Shown piece after piece: positions 34,059-42,291 of a DNA stretch of 64,000 bases. Under the pieces are notes generated by a model. The model saw only the letters and a program-made list of their open reading frames with translations, had not been told where the DNA came from and made no database searches. Position 1 is the stretch's first letter; every line of letters starts with the position of its first letter. The DNA is from Kitasatospora cineracea. GTDB taxonomy: Bacteria > Actinomycetota > Actinomycetes > Streptomycetales > Streptomycetaceae. Both the position numbers and the translations under genes were made by a program. The stretch spans positions 930,001 to 994,000 of the forward strand of contig NZ_RJVJ01000001.1 in assembly GCF_003751605.1 (NCBI RefSeq), in the 5' to 3' direction.

Positions 34059-34979
34059 ATGCCGCACACCAGCCTGACCGGCGAGGAGATCGCCACCCAG
34101 CCCGACGACTGGCGCACCGCCGCCGCCCTGGCGGCGAGCGGCCCGGCCGGCCTGCCGCGGCGCGGCGAGCGGGTGGCCGTGGTGGGCTGCGGCACCTCCT
34201 GGTTCATGGCCCAGGCGTACGCCGCGCTGCGCGAGGCCGGCGGCCACGGCGAGACCGACGCCTTCGCCGCCTCCGAGTTCCCGCTCGCCCGCCGCTACGA
34301 CCGGGTGCTGGCGATCACCCGCTCCGGCACCACCACCGAGGTGCTGCGGCTGCTGGCGGCCACCGACCTGCCGACCACCGCGCTCACCGCCTGCGTGGAC
34401 CAGCCGGTGGCCGCCGCCGCCGACCACCTGGTCGACCTGGGCTTCGCCGACGAGCGCTCGGTGGTGCAGACCCGCTTCGCCACCACCGTGCTCGCCCTGC
34501 TCCGGGCCCACCTGGAGACCGAGGGCGCCCTCCCGGCCGGGGTGCGCACCGTCGCCGCGGCCGCCGCGGACGCCGAGCGGGCGGTGGCCTGGCAGGTGCC
34601 GGACGAACTGGTGGCGCTGGAGCAGATCTCCTTCCTCGGCGCGGGCTGGACCAACGGCCTGGCCCAGGAGGCCGGGCTGAAGATGCGCGAGGCGGCGCTG
34701 GCCTGGACCGAGGCGTACCCGGCGATGGAGTACCGGCACGGCCCGATCTCGATCACCGCCCCGGGCCGGGCCGCCTGGATGTTCGGCGAGCTGCCCGCGG
34801 GCCTGGCCGGCGAGGTCGCCGCGGTCGGCGGCCGGCTGGTGGCCGACTCCGGCGCGGACGGCCTGGACCCGCTGGCCGACCTGGTCCGGGTGCACCGGCT
34901 GGCGGTCGCGCTGGCCGCGCACCGCGGCCTGAACCCGGACGAGCCGCGCAACCTGACCCGCTCGATCGTGCTCGGCTGA
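34059..34979 (+). CDS. SIS-domain sugar isomerase/deaminase (AgaS-like)
   Basis: 306 residues, ATG at 34059 with GAAGGAG upstream. Two SIS domains: VAVVGCGTSWFMAQAYAALRE and ITRSGTTTEVLRLL in the first, then ISFLGAGWTNGLAQEAGLKMREAAL and the AMEYRHGPISI signature of AgaS/GlmS-like isomerases in the second. There is no glutaminase domain, so it acts on a sugar phosphate, probably isomerising or deaminating an amino-sugar 6-phosphate. It is divergent from deoR and followed by nagK-nagA, giving a complete route from N-acetyl-hexosamine to a ketose phosphate. Confidence 0.88.
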   Translation: MPHTSLTGEEIATQPDDWRTAAALAASGPAGLPRRGERVAVVGCGTSWFMAQAYAALREAGGHGETDAFAASEFPLARRYDRVLAITRSGTTTEVLRLLAATDLPTTALTACVDQPVAAAADHLVDLGFADERSVVQTRFATTVLALLRAHLETEGALPAGVRTVAAAAADAERAVAWQVPDELVALEQISFLGAGWTNGLAQEAGLKMREAALAWTEAYPAMEYRHGPISITAPGRAAWMFGELPAGLAGEVAAVGGRLVADSGADGLDPLADLVRVHRLAVALAAHRGLNPDEPRNLTRSIVLG

Positions 34980-35060
34980 GCCCCGCCCGCCCGCACGCCC
35001 GGTAACGGCTTCGCCACCCAAACCGCCCAGGAGGCTGCAAAGAGCGATAAACCTCACCTC

Positions 35061-35098
35061 TCAGGACCAGACCAATCGAGCAACTGGACTAGACCTCT
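35061..35098. promoter_or_regulatory. Tandem DasR-like operators upstream of nagK
   Basis: ACTGGACTAGACCTCT at 35083-35098 matches 14 of 16 consensus positions; a weaker TCAGGACCAGACCAAT (11 of 16) starts 22 bp earlier at 35061. Spacing of two helical turns suggests two DasR dimers on one face. It agrees with known DasR control of nagKA in Streptomyces. Confidence 0.65.
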
Positions 35099-35126
35099 TA
35101 GACCCGGCCAAGGGAAACTGTCCCCC

Positions 35127-36059
35127 GTGAAGCACGTCATCGCACTCGATGTAGGCGGCACCGGCATGAAGGCCGCGCTGGTCGCCCAGGACGGCTCCGT
35201 GCTGTTCGAAGCACGCCGACCGACCGGGCGGGAGCACGGCCCCGACGCCGTCGTCGCCACCATCCTCGACTTCGCCGCCGACCTGGCGCAGGAGGGCCGC
35301 ACCCGGTTCGGTGCCGCCCCCCTCGCGGCGGGCGTCGCCGTGCCGGGGACGATCGACGAGAAGAACGGGATCGCGGTCTTCTCCGCCAACCTCGGCTGGC
35401 GCGACCTGCCGATGCGCAAGCTGCTCGGCGAGCGCCTCGGCGGCATCCCGGTCGCCCTCGGCCACGACGTCCGCTCCGGCGGCCTCGCCGAGGGCCGGAT
35501 CGGCGCCGGGCAGGGGGTCTCGCGCTTCCTGTTCATCGCGCTCGGCACCGGCATCGCCGGCGCCATCGGCATCGACGGCTCCATCGAGGCGGGCGCGCAC
35601 GGCTACGGCGGCGAGATCGGCCACGTGGTGGTCCGCCCCGGCGGCCCGCAGTGCGGCTGCGGCGCCTGCGGCTGCCTGGAGACCCTGGCCTCGGCCTCCG
35701 CGGTCTCCCGGGCCTGGGCCGAGGCCAGCGGTGACCCCGAGGCCGACGCCGCCGCCTGCGCCACCGCCGTCGACGCCGGCGACCCGAGGGCCCTCGCGGT
35801 CTGGCAGGACGCGGTGGACGCACTCGCCGACGGCATCGTGCTGGCGCAGAGCCTGCTCGACCCGTCCACGGTGATCGTCGGAGGCGGGCTGGCCGAGGCC
35901 GGTGACACGCTCTTCACGCCGCTGCGCGCCGCGGTGACCGAGCGCCTGACCTTCCAGATGCCCCCGAAGGTCGTACCGGCCATGCTCAAAGACACCGCCG
36001 CGTCCCTGGGCGCAGGCTTGCTCGCCTGGGATCTGCTCTCCATGGAGGTGACCGCGTGA
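35127..36059 (+). CDS. nagK: N-acetylglucosamine kinase (ROK family)
   Basis: 310 residues, GTG at 35127 after AAGGGAAA. ROK-family sugar kinase: ALDVGGTGMKAALV (ATP phosphate loop), GVAVPGTID, FIALGTGIAGAIGIDG, the EIGHVVVRPGG segment with the ligand His/Glu, and the zinc-binding CGCGACGCLE motif. It phosphorylates GlcNAc entering without PTS. It overlaps nagA by 4 bp (GTGA), so the two are coupled. DasR-like sites upstream indicate induction by glucosamine-6-phosphate. Confidence 0.92.
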   Translation: MKHVIALDVGGTGMKAALVAQDGSVLFEARRPTGREHGPDAVVATILDFAADLAQEGRTRFGAAPLAAGVAVPGTIDEKNGIAVFSANLGWRDLPMRKLLGERLGGIPVALGHDVRSGGLAEGRIGAGQGVSRFLFIALGTGIAGAIGIDGSIEAGAHGYGGEIGHVVVRPGGPQCGCGACGCLETLASASAVSRAWAEASGDPEADAAACATAVDAGDPRALAVWQDAVDALADGIVLAQSLLDPSTVIVGGGLAEAGDTLFTPLRAAVTERLTFQMPPKVVPAMLKDTAASLGAGLLAWDLLSMEVTA

Positions 36060-37231
36060 CCGCGGACCGTACTGCACTGGCCGGAGCCCGACTGGTCCTG
36101 CCCGGCGGGGTGATCGACGCGGGCCGGGTCTCCGTCGAGGGCGCCCGCATCGCGGGCCTCGGCGGCGAGGTGGAACCGGGCGACCTCGACCTCACCGGGT
36201 ACACCGTCGTCCCCGGCTTCGTCGACCTGCACGTGCACGGCGGCGGCGGCGCCTCGTACGCCTCCGGCATCGCCGAGGAGGCGCTCACCGCCGCCCGCAC
36301 GCACCTGGAGCACGGCACCACCACGACGATGGCCTCCACCGTCACCGGCGAGATCGACGAGGTCTGCCGCCAGGCGGCGGTGCTCTCCGAACTCGTCGAG
36401 GACGGCGTGCTGGCCGGCATCCACTTCGAGGGCCCGTTCATCTCGCACAACCGGTGCGGCGCCCACCGCCCCGACCTGCTGCGCGACCCGGACCCGGCAC
36501 TGGTGCGCAAGCTCGCCGACGCGGGCCGCGGCCACACGAAGATGTTCACCCTGGCCCCGGAGCTGCCCGGCGGCCTGGAGTCGGTGCGGATGCTGTCCGA
36601 CCTCGGCATCATCGCCGCCGTCGGCCACACCGACTCCGACTACGAGGTCACCCTGCGGGCGATCGACGCCGGCGCCACCGTGGCCACCCACCTGTTCAAC
36701 GCGATGCCGGGCATCCAGCACCGCGCCCCCGGCCCGATCGTCGCCCTGCTGGAGGACGAGCGGGTCACCGTCGAGCTGGTCAACGACGGCATCCACCTGC
36801 ACCCCTCGGTGGTCGAACTCGCCTACGGCACGGCCGGCGCCGAGCGCGTCGCGCTGATCACCGACGCGATGGGCGCGGCCGGCATGGGCGACGGCCTGTA
36901 CCCGCTCGGCCCGCTCCAGGTCCGGGTCGAGGACGGCGTGGCCCGCCTGGTCGAGGGCGGCTCCATCGCCGGCTCCACCCTCACCCTGGACGTCGCCTTC
37001 CGGCGCGCCGTCACCGTCCTAGGCCTGTCCCTGAACCAGGCCGTCACCTCGCTGTCCACCGTCCCCGCCCGCCTGCTGGGGCTGGGCGACACCATCGGCA
37101 CCCTGGAGGCCGGAAAGAACGCCGACCTGGTCGTCCTCGACTCCGACAGCTACGAACTCGCCGCGGTGATGCGCCGCGGCGAGTGGATCGTCGGCGCGGA
37201 CCGCTTCGCCCGGGCCGGCAACCCGGCCTGA
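36056..37231 (+). CDS. nagA: N-acetylglucosamine-6-phosphate deacetylase
   Basis: 391 residues, GTG at 36056 overlapping the nagK stop. Amidohydrolase TIM barrel: GFVDLHVHGGGGASY (metal His pair), IHFEGPFIS (metal Glu), AVGHTDSDYE, THLFNAMPGIQHR, GIHLHPSV, and ALITDAMGAAGMGDG (catalytic Asp). It converts GlcNAc-6-phosphate to glucosamine-6-phosphate and acetate, a key signal for DasR and development in Streptomyces. Directly downstream is a hairpin and an aldolase gene. Confidence 0.95.
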   Translation: MTADRTALAGARLVLPGGVIDAGRVSVEGARIAGLGGEVEPGDLDLTGYTVVPGFVDLHVHGGGGASYASGIAEEALTAARTHLEHGTTTTMASTVTGEIDEVCRQAAVLSELVEDGVLAGIHFEGPFISHNRCGAHRPDLLRDPDPALVRKLADAGRGHTKMFTLAPELPGGLESVRMLSDLGIIAAVGHTDSDYEVTLRAIDAGATVATHLFNAMPGIQHRAPGPIVALLEDERVTVELVNDGIHLHPSVVELAYGTAGAERVALITDAMGAAGMGDGLYPLGPLQVRVEDGVARLVEGGSIAGSTLTLDVAFRRAVTVLGLSLNQAVTSLSTVPARLLGLGDTIGTLEAGKNADLVVLDSDSYELAAVMRRGEWIVGADRFARAGNPA

Positions 37232-37274
37232 CCCGGCGCCGCCCCTCCGGGCGGTCCCGGGTCCTCCCGCCACG

Positions 37275-37312
37275 GGGGTGAGCAGCGGAACCTGCGCCTC
37301 GCTACTCACCCC
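37275..37312 (+). terminator. Hairpin between nagA and the aldolase gene
   Basis: GGGGTGAGCAGCG / CGCTACTCACCCC, a 13-bp stem with one mismatch and a 12-nt loop, ending 15 bases before the aldolase start. There is no U-tract. It could stop or attenuate read-through from nagKA, or fold over the aldolase ribosome-binding site. Confidence 0.55.
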
Positions 37313-37327
37313 ACCGGGAGCTCCCCC

Positions 37328-38185
37328 TTGCCGCTCGCCCGCACCTTCGACCTGCTCGCCGCCGCCGTCGCCGAACGCCGCGGCCTGCCCGCCTTCAACG
37401 TGATCACCCTGGAGCACGCCGAGGCCATCGCCGCCGGCGCCGAGGCGGCCGGCACGCCCGTGGTCCTCCAGCTCAGCCAGAACGCCGTCGCCTACCGCGG
37501 CGGCCGGCTGCTGCCGATCGCCCGCGCCTGCGCCGAGGTCGCCGCCGCCGCCCGCGTCCCGGTCTCGCTGCACCTCGACCACGTCGAGGACACCGACCTG
37601 CTGCGGGCCGCCCCCGGCGCCGGGTTCTCCTCGGTGATGTTCGACGCCTCCGCGCTCCCGCACGACGAGAACGTCAAGGCCACCGCCGAGGCCACCGCCT
37701 GGGCGCACCGCCACGGCCTTCACCTGGAGGCCGAACTCGGCCGGGTCGGCGGCAAGGACGGCGAGCCCCCGCTCGGCGCGCACGCCCCCGGCGCCCGCAC
37801 CGACCCGGCCGAGGCCGCCCGCTACGTCGCCGAGACCGCCGTCGACGCACTGGCCGTCGCGGTCGGCTCCGCGCACGCGATGACCACCCGCACCGCCGCC
37901 CTGGACCACGCCCTGATCCGCGAACTGGCCGCCGCCGTCCCCGTCCCGCTGGTCCTGCACGGCAGCTCCGGCGTCCCCGACGACGCCCTGGCCGCGGCGG
38001 TCGCCGCCGGCATGGTGAAGATCAACATCGGCACGGCGCTCAACCTCGCCTGCACCCCGGCCGTCCGCGCCCACCTGGCCGCCCACCCCGCCGCCACCGA
38101 CCCGCGCGCCTACCTGACCGCGGCCCGCGACGCGATGACGGCCACCGTCGAACACCTGGCCCGGGTGGTCTCCGCCCGGGCCTGA
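37328..38185 (+). CDS. Class II ketose-bisphosphate aldolase
   Basis: 285 residues, TTG start at 37328 after GGGAGC. Class II (zinc) aldolase barrel: GLPAFNVITLEHAEAI, SLHLDHVEDTD (zinc His and catalytic Asp region), SVMFDASALPHDENV, LEAELGRVGGKDGE, VALSxGSAH-type segment AVAVGSAHAM, VLHGSSGVPDD (zinc His) and KINIGTALN. The sugar could be fructose- or tagatose-bisphosphate. Given the AgaS-like, NagA and DeoR genes beside it, a KbaY/GatY-like role in amino-sugar breakdown is possible but unproven. Confidence 0.88.
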   Translation: MPLARTFDLLAAAVAERRGLPAFNVITLEHAEAIAAGAEAAGTPVVLQLSQNAVAYRGGRLLPIARACAEVAAAARVPVSLHLDHVEDTDLLRAAPGAGFSSVMFDASALPHDENVKATAEATAWAHRHGLHLEAELGRVGGKDGEPPLGAHAPGARTDPAEAARYVAETAVDALAVAVGSAHAMTTRTAALDHALIRELAAAVPVPLVLHGSSGVPDDALAAAVAAGMVKINIGTALNLACTPAVRAHLAAHPAATDPRAYLTAARDAMTATVEHLARVVSARA

Positions 38186-38226
38186 GCCGGGGGCGCGGGG
38201 GAACCCTCCCCCGCGCCGCGGCCGCC

Positions 38227-39156
38227 CTACTTCGGGTAGTCGTTGACGCTCATCGGCGTCAGCGCGACCTGGTCCAGCAGCACCGGGTTGCCCGCCCCCG
38301 CCGGGACGGTCAGCGTGATGGTGTTCGACCCGGCCTGCAGCACCGGCCATATGTTGGTGCTGAACCAGGACTGGGCCGGGTCGGCGGCCGGGTTCTTCGA
38401 GTAGTTCTTGAAGGTCACGCCGCCCGGGTGCTCCTTGCCGTTGACGGTGACCTGCGCGGGCTGGTCGGTGCCGGTGTTGTTGAAGTGCAGCCAGAGCTTG
38501 GTCTGCCCGCCGGCGTCCGAGTTGACCGTCCAGGTGAAGGACGACCCGGCCTGCAGGACGAGGTAGCTGCCGCCGGCGGAGAGCGCACCCTTGACCGTGC
38601 TGTCGGTCGCGGCGCCGGTCGCCTGCAGCTTGGACGCGTCGCTGATCGGCTCGGTCGCGGCGCTCGGGCTGGGCGCGGCGCTGCTCGCGGGCGCGCTGGG
38701 GCTGTTCGCGGCGTTCGCGGCCGCGGTCGGCGCGGCCTTGCCGGTCGGGTCGGCCTTGGACTTGCCGTCCGGGTCGCCGGTGGAGAGCGCGACGCCCGCG
38801 CCGATCGCGATCGCGGCGACCACGGCGACGGCGCCGATGACCGCGGCCTTGCCGCGGCCCGCGGGCCGCTCCTCGCCGGGCTTCGGGCGCGAGCGCTCGG
38901 CGTACCGGGGCTGCTGGGGCAGCGCGGCGGTGGGTTCCTGGCCGTACCCGGCGGGGCCGGGCGGCGGCGGGGCCTGCGGGTAGGCGGGCCGCTCGCCGTA
39001 GGAGGCGCGGCCGACCTCCATCGGGCGCTGGTAGCCGCTGCGGGGCCGTTCGGCGGCGACGGGCTGCTCGCCCTCCGCCGGGCGGTACAGGTACGCGAAG
39101 GGGTCGTCCTGGCCCGCGCCTTCGGGCGCGGTGCCGTTGTCACCGGGCGTGGTCAC
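38227..39156 (-). CDS. Membrane-anchored carbohydrate-binding (CBM-like) protein
   Basis: 309 residues, GTG at 39156 with GGGGAG upstream. N-terminal about 110 residues are cytoplasmic, Pro/Tyr/Arg-rich (DDPFAYLYRPAEGEQP). One membrane helix follows (AAVIGAVAVVAAIAIGAGVAL), then an Ala/Ser/Pro linker and a C-terminal beta-sandwich (LVLQAGSSFTWTVNSDAGG; LWLHFNNTGTDQPAQVTVNG; NIWPVLQAGSNTITLTVPAG) resembling CBM6/35 carbohydrate-binding modules. It probably sits on the cell surface and binds a polysaccharide. It is downstream of cdgB on the same strand, with about 77 bp between them. Confidence 0.8.
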   Translation of the reverse strand: MTTPGDNGTAPEGAGQDDPFAYLYRPAEGEQPVAAERPRSGYQRPMEVGRASYGERPAYPQAPPPPGPAGYGQEPTAALPQQPRYAERSRPKPGEERPAGRGKAAVIGAVAVVAAIAIGAGVALSTGDPDGKSKADPTGKAAPTAAANAANSPSAPASSAAPSPSAATEPISDASKLQATGAATDSTVKGALSAGGSYLVLQAGSSFTWTVNSDAGGQTKLWLHFNNTGTDQPAQVTVNGKEHPGGVTFKNYSKNPAADPAQSWFSTNIWPVLQAGSNTITLTVPAGAGNPVLLDQVALTPMSVNDYPK

Positions 39157-39233
39157 GGTCGACTCCCCTGGAGCTGGATGGTCTCTGTACCCAGGGCACC
39201 CTACCCGGCCCGGATGAGCAGGGGGTAAGCGGT

Positions 39234-41024
39234 TCAGCCCGCCCGGCGGTGCGAGCGCTCGCCGCGCGAGCCCCGGGCTGCGCCGCCGCGGGTGCGCTTC
39301 TCGTCGTACATCCGCTCGTCCGCGGAGTGCAGCACCTCGTCGATGCTCATGCCGCAGCCGGCCCAGCCGATGCCCAGGCTGACGCCGACCCGCACCGCCC
39401 GGTTGTCGATCCGCATCGGCGGCAGGATCGCCCCGCGCAGCCGCCCGGCCAGCTCCTTGGCCTCCTCGCGGCCGATGTTGTCGGCGAGGACGACGAACTC
39501 GTCGCCGCTCATCCGGGCCACCGTGTCGCCCTCCCGGACGACCTGCTGCAGGCGGCGGGCGATCTCGATCAGGACGGCGTCGCCGGTGTTGTGGCCGTGC
39601 CGGTCGTTGACCAGCTTGAAGCCGTCGAGGTCGCAGTAGAGGACGGCCAGGCCGCGCTCGCCGACGGGGGCGCCGCCGCGGCGGTGGCCGTGCCACAGGT
39701 CGCCGGGCGGCTGCTCGGCGGGGACGACGGCGTGCACGTGGTGGGCGGGGGCGCCGTGGTGGGCGGGCGGGGCCGGGGGGTAGGCGGCGCGGCCGTGCTC
39801 CAGGGCCCCGTCGGGGGCCGCGTAGCCGTGCGCGAGGGCGGCGGGCTCCCCGGCGGGCGGACGGCCGTCCTGGGCGGCCTGGGAGGGCTGCTGGGGGGCG
39901 TCGGGCGGGGGCGCCTGGCCGGGGATCGCGGCGGCGGGGGCGATCGGGCAGAGCCGGCGGGCCAGCCGGGCCCGCAGCTCGGCGCCGTTGGGCAGGCCGG
40001 TGAGGGCGTCGTGGCTGGCCCGGTGGGCGAGCTGGAGCTCGTGGCGCTTGCGGTCCTCGATGTCCTCGACGTGGGTGAGCAGGAAGCTGGGGCCCTCGGC
40101 GGCGTCGGCGACCACCGAGTTGCGCAGGCAGACCCACTGGTAGCTGCCGTCCCGGCGGCCCAGCCGCAGCTCGGCCCGGCCGCCCTCGGCGCTGGTGCGC
40201 AGCAGCAGTTCGAGGTCGTCGGGGTGGACCAGGTCGACGAAGCGCTGCTGGCGCAGTGCGGCGCGGGGGCGGCCGAGCAGCCGGCACAGCGCGTCGTTGA
40301 CCCGGCTGAGCTGGCCGGTGGCGTCGCCGTGCAGCTCGGTGATGGCCATCCCGCTGGGGGCGTACTCGAAGGCCTGCCGGAAGGACTCCTCGCTGGCCCG
40401 CAGGGCCTGCTGCTCCTTCTCCAGCCGGGCCAGGGCGCGCTGCATCTCGGCGCGCAGCCGGGCGTTGCCGATGGCGATGGAGGCCTGCAGGGAGAACATC
40501 TCCAGGGCCTCGCGGGTCCAGGCGCCGGGGCGCTTGCCGCTGCGCGGGCGGTCCACCGAGAGGATGCCGAGCAGGTCGCCGCCGGCGCTGTACATCGGCG
40601 CGAGCAGGACGTCGGCGGGGTGCCAGTCGTTGCCGTAGACGGGCATCGGGCCGTCGCCGGTCCAGGTGGGGACGTCGGTGGCGATCGCCCAGCCGCGGTC
40701 GTGCGGCAGGAAGCGCAGGGTGCCCCAGTGGTCGGCGACCTGGAGCATCCGCTCCCAGGACTCGCGGGAGCCGACCTGACCGAGCAGCACGGTGGGGCCG
40801 CCGAAGGCGCTCTCCTCGATCTCCCAGACGGCGGCGACCACCAGGTCGCCGTCGGGGCGCACCAGGCTGACCGCGGCGGCGTCGAACCCGAGCCCGTGGA
40901 CGGCGCCCTCGACGACCGCCTGCAGGGTCCCCGCCAGGCTCCGGGCAGCGTTGAGGTCCGCCACGACCCGGTGCAAGGTGCGGAGGGTCGCCAGGCGGAC
41001 GTAGGGCTCCGACTCGGCTTCCAT
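39234..41024 (-). CDS. cdgB: Diguanylate cyclase CdgB-like (GAF-PAS-GGDEF)
   Basis: 596 residues from the ATG at 41024 with GGGGAG upstream. GAF domain about 12-190 (LLAPMYSAGGDLLGILSVDRP), coiled coil (RAEMQRALARLEKEQQALR), PAS/PAC about 205-335 (FEYAPSGMAITEL; RDGSYQWVCLRNSVV) and a GGDEF domain starting HDALTGLPNGAEL. The active-site loop near residue 504 reads SGDEF, with Ser for the first Gly, followed by the C-terminal DERMYDEKR segment. About 100 Pro/Ala/His-rich residues (about 357-455) are inserted before CDLDGFK. It makes c-di-GMP, which controls development through BldD and RsiG; the gene order near nagA matches CdgB. Confidence 0.88.
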   Translation of the reverse strand: MEAESEPYVRLATLRTLHRVVADLNAARSLAGTLQAVVEGAVHGLGFDAAAVSLVRPDGDLVVAAVWEIEESAFGGPTVLLGQVGSRESWERMLQVADHWGTLRFLPHDRGWAIATDVPTWTGDGPMPVYGNDWHPADVLLAPMYSAGGDLLGILSVDRPRSGKRPGAWTREALEMFSLQASIAIGNARLRAEMQRALARLEKEQQALRASEESFRQAFEYAPSGMAITELHGDATGQLSRVNDALCRLLGRPRAALRQQRFVDLVHPDDLELLLRTSAEGGRAELRLGRRDGSYQWVCLRNSVVADAAEGPSFLLTHVEDIEDRKRHELQLAHRASHDALTGLPNGAELRARLARRLCPIAPAAAIPGQAPPPDAPQQPSQAAQDGRPPAGEPAALAHGYAAPDGALEHGRAAYPPAPPAHHGAPAHHVHAVVPAEQPPGDLWHGHRRGGAPVGERGLAVLYCDLDGFKLVNDRHGHNTGDAVLIEIARRLQQVVREGDTVARMSGDEFVVLADNIGREEAKELAGRLRGAILPPMRIDNRAVRVGVSLGIGWAGCGMSIDEVLHSADERMYDEKRTRGGAARGSRGERSHRRAG

Positions 41025-41140
41025 GCGGGGGCTCCCCGGCTGCTTCGGATGGTTCTTGAAAGGTTGTCGTCCGATTGCCAGAAGAACTGAATCACAGGGA
41101 GCACTGCGATAGGCACGCTCGGTCAGCAATAGCCGGTGAC

Positions 41141-41156
41141 TGTGACTCAAATCACA
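41141..41156. promoter_or_regulatory. CRP-like palindrome TGTGA-N6-TCACA
   Basis: TGTGACTCAAATCACA is a perfect match to the classic CRP half-sites. It lies 117 bp upstream of cdgB and 83 bp upstream of the divergent flavin reductase. Streptomyces has a cAMP receptor protein, so control of either gene is plausible. Confidence 0.5.
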
Positions 41157-41238
41157 TAATGATCAAGGACTCGGCGACCAAAGGCCGAGCGGACCTACGA
41201 CCACGGCCCGATACCGGCCCGCCCGACCGGCGACTACC

Positions 41239-41802
41239 GTGCGGTACGTGTACAGCTCTCCGCAGTCCCCCGCCGCCCCCGCGGCCCCCGCCCCCGCGGC
41301 GGCGGCCGGTGCCACCCCCGAGGAGTTCCGGGCCGCCCTCGGCCAACTGGCCTCCGGCGTCTCGCTGCTGACCGTGCACGACCCCGAGGACGGCGAGGAC
41401 GCGGGGATGACCGCGACCTCCCTGCTGTCGGTGTCGCTGGAGCCGCCGCTGGTGCTGGTCTCGGTCCGCACCGACTCGCGGATGGACGAACTGCTGGGCC
41501 GGGCCGAGACCTGGGCGGTGTCGCTGCTCGGCGAGGAGCACCGCACGCTCGCCTCCCGGTTCGCCATGAAGGGCCGGCTCAGCGACCGGCTGCTGTTCGC
41601 CGACGCCGTCTGGCACCGCGGCCCGCACGCCGGCGCCCCGCTGGTCGACGGCGCGCTGGCCACCGTGGAGTGCCGCACCGAGCAGCGGATCGAGGCCGGC
41701 GACCACACCCTGGTGCTCGGCCGGGTGCTCGCCGCCGAGGTGCCCGCCCCGGCCGGCCGGCCGCTGCTGTACCTGCGCGGCGGCTACCGGCAGCTCGGCT
41801 GA
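41239..41802 (+). CDS. Flavin reductase-like domain protein
   Basis: 187 residues from the GTG at 41239; a GTG nine bases later is the alternative, and no Shine-Dalgarno is seen. An Ala/Pro tail of about 20 residues precedes the flavin reductase fold: FRAALGQLASGVSLLTV, DAGMTATSLLSVSLEPPLVLVSV (FMN-binding), WAVSLLGEEHRTLASRFA and HTLVLGRVLAAE. Such proteins reduce FMN/FAD for two-component monooxygenases. No partner oxygenase is adjacent. The 3' end is 7 bp from the convergent arfB. Confidence 0.88.
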   Translation: MRYVYSSPQSPAAPAAPAPAAAAGATPEEFRAALGQLASGVSLLTVHDPEDGEDAGMTATSLLSVSLEPPLVLVSVRTDSRMDELLGRAETWAVSLLGEEHRTLASRFAMKGRLSDRLLFADAVWHRGPHAGAPLVDGALATVECRTEQRIEAGDHTLVLGRVLAAEVPAPAGRPLLYLRGGYRQLG

Positions 41803-41809
41803 CCGGCCG

Positions 41810-42238
41810 TCACTCCGGGCGGACCCGGCCCCGGCCCTGCTTGAGCCCGGCGCGGTGCCGCTTGTTCTCCAGCCGCCGCTCGACCATGCCGCGGCTGGGC
41901 TTGGTGGCCCGCCGGGCCTTCGGCGGCGGCGCGGTGGCCTCCCCCAGCAGCGCGGCCAGCCGGGCCGCGGCCACCTCCCGGTTGCGCCACTGCGAGCGGT
42001 GCTCGGAGGCCCGGACCACCAGCACCCCGTCCACCAGCCGGGAGGCCAGCCGCTCCAGGGCGCGCTCCTTCCACACCGGCGGCAGCGCCTCGGAGGCCGC
42101 CAGGTCCCACCGCAGCTCGACCTTCGAGTCCGAGGTGTTCACGTGCTGCCCGCCCGGGCCGGAGGAACGCGAGAAGCGCCAGACGAGCTCGGCGTCGGGC
42201 ACGACCACCGAACCCCGTACGCGCACAGGCTCAGTCAT
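41810..42238 (-). CDS. arfB: Alternative ribosome-rescue peptidyl-tRNA hydrolase ArfB
   Basis: 142 residues from the ATG at 42238. Release-factor-like domain with FSRSSGPGGQHVNTSDSKVEL, which holds the catalytic GGQ motif, and a basic C-terminal tail (RRLENKRHRAGLKQGRGR) that enters the mRNA channel of stalled ribosomes. It frees ribosomes stalled on non-stop mRNA. It stands alone between convergent and divergent neighbours. Confidence 0.92.
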   Translation of the reverse strand: MTEPVRVRGSVVVPDAELVWRFSRSSGPGGQHVNTSDSKVELRWDLAASEALPPVWKERALERLASRLVDGVLVVRASEHRSQWRNREVAAARLAALLGEATAPPPKARRATKPSRGMVERRLENKRHRAGLKQGRGRVRPE

Positions 42239-42291
42239 GCGCCCATCATCCCGCCCGCCCCCGGGCCCCGTCACCTGGTTAACCGGGCACA

